From: Pseudomonadota bacterium
GTDB lineage: Bacteria > Pseudomonadota > Gammaproteobacteria > Halothiobacillales > Halothiobacillaceae
Direction: 5' to 3'
Length of the DNA: 13,879 nucleotides
Assembly (NCBI GenBank): GCA_021795795.1
Contig: JAJYPA010000183.1
Location: 1-13,879 of the forward strand
Part shown: piece after piece, positions 13,421 through 13,879 of the stretch
How the letters are laid out: every line of letters begins with the position of its first letter
How positions within the stretch are numbered: position 1 is the stretch's first letter
Position numbers and translations under genes: made by a program
The notes under the pieces: model-generated
Database searches by the model: none
What the model saw: only the letters and a program-made list of their open reading frames with translations
Told to the model about the DNA's origin: nothing

Positions 13421-13686
13421 ATGAACACCGCCACCATCGTCCAGAAACTCTGGAACTACTGCAACGTTCTGCGGCACCGGCGGCTTTCTGCCGGTGGCGC
13501 ACGATCGACTACGAAGATCTGGTCAGCCGCGACAAGGCGAGCCTGGACATTTTCTGGCTCAGGGACGAATCCCTGGAGGATGCAGAGAGTCTGCCTGCCC
13601 TCGCACTGATCCTGCAGGAGATCATGGAGGATCTGGAAGGGGTCTTGGCGCAGTTGCGGGAAATGGCGGGAGATTTGGGGGGCTGA
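13421..13686 (+). pseudogene. hsdM: HsdM remnant: N- and C-terminal ends with the centre deleted
   Basis: The frame at 13421 starts MNTATIVQKLWNYCNVLR, the standard N-terminus of type I modification subunits. From 13501, in another reading frame, 61 codons (TIDYEDLVSRDKASLDIFWL to LREMAGDLGG, TGA at 13684-13686) match the C-terminal end of the same family. HsdM normally has about 500 residues, so the whole methyltransferase core, including the SAM-binding and NPPF-type motifs, has been lost and the ends joined out of frame near 13490-13500. No functional methyltransferase can result. Confidence 0.8.
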
Positions 13687-13694
13687 TTCAGGCA

Positions 13695-13879
13695 CTACCC
13701 GTTTTCACAGAGCAGGTCGTGGATCGTTGCAGCATTCCCGCGAAAGCGTTCACCGTGGGCGTAGATGGTCAGGCGCTGATCCCGCGCGTAACCGACAAGG
13801 GTAAGATTGTGGGTCTGTGCAATCCGGATCGCCAGACTGCTGACTCCGGAGATCGCCGCTACGATGGGAACCTGAAAGC
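13695..13879 (-). CDS. fdhD: FdhD, formate dehydrogenase accessory sulfurtransferase (3' end; runs off window)
   Basis: Only the last 61 codons or so are present, ending at the TAG at 13695-13697. The translation VPIVAAISGVSSLAIRIAQT, then LTLVGYARDQRLTIYAHGER, matches the C-terminal part of FdhD, which delivers sulfur to the molybdenum cofactor of formate dehydrogenase. The catalytic cysteines lie in the missing part. It is convergent with the hsdM remnant, 8 bp apart, and probably marks the chromosomal side of the accessory region. Confidence 0.8.
   Translation of the reverse strand, partial: FQVPIVAAISGVSSLAIRIAQTHNLTLVGYARDQRLTIYAHGERFRGNAATIHDLLCENG

Noticed and set aside
13008..13502. 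Minus-strand 164-codon frame at the right side
   Set aside because: It overlaps transposase, VapC and HsdM remnants recognisable on the plus strand, and its own translation is low-complexity and unrecognisable.
1..13879. CRISPR arrays, tRNA and rRNA genes
   Set aside because: No regularly spaced repeats, tRNA-like cloverleaf or rRNA sequence was seen on reading either strand.

Overview
The window looks like an accessory region of a Gram-negative proteobacterium. It encodes a LuxI-family acyl-homoserine-lactone (AHL) synthase, a tripartite peptide exporter with a TolC-type outer-membrane protein, and type I restriction-modification remnants. An acidophile of the Acidithiobacillus kind is plausible, but the sequence alone does not prove a genus.

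The core, about 1397-12891, is read entirely from the minus strand. In transcription order it holds: a perfect 30-bp palindrome resembling a lux box (12862-12891); an AHL synthase (12257-12805); a secreted DUF3857/transglutaminase-like protein (10329-12194); three small double-glycine leader peptides (C at 10025-10231, B at 9022-9228, A at 8161-8379); a small multi-membrane-segment protein after each peptide (133 aa, 148 aa, and a 104 aa + 64 aa pair); then a HlyD-type adaptor, a C39-peptidase ABC exporter and a TolC-type protein, with ATGA overlaps at the last two gene junctions; and finally a 380-aa polytopic membrane protein. I read this as a class II bacteriocin/microcin locus with dedicated processing and export machinery, candidate immunity proteins and a probable quorum-sensing link. 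No luxR-type regulator gene is visible here.

The peptide and immunity-candidate genes and the 380-aa gene are strikingly A+T-rich, while the exporter, transglutaminase-like and AHL synthase genes are G+C-rich, so the locus is mosaic. Peptides A and C share nearly identical leaders, ribosome-binding sites and about 85-89 bp of upstream DNA, which points to duplication. Peptide B is different, with a long leader and an aromatic core.

Both flanks are gene debris. On the left are a partial patatin-like phospholipase gene (minus, running off the window), an hsdR/RelE-type toxin chimera, an hsdR 3' end and a frameshifted hsdS remnant. On the right are an IS3-type transposase fragment, a VapC toxin 3' fragment, an hsdM gene reduced to its two ends, and the 3' end of fdhD (minus, running off the window). 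The bacteriocin locus thus sits between two halves of decayed type I restriction and toxin-antitoxin material.
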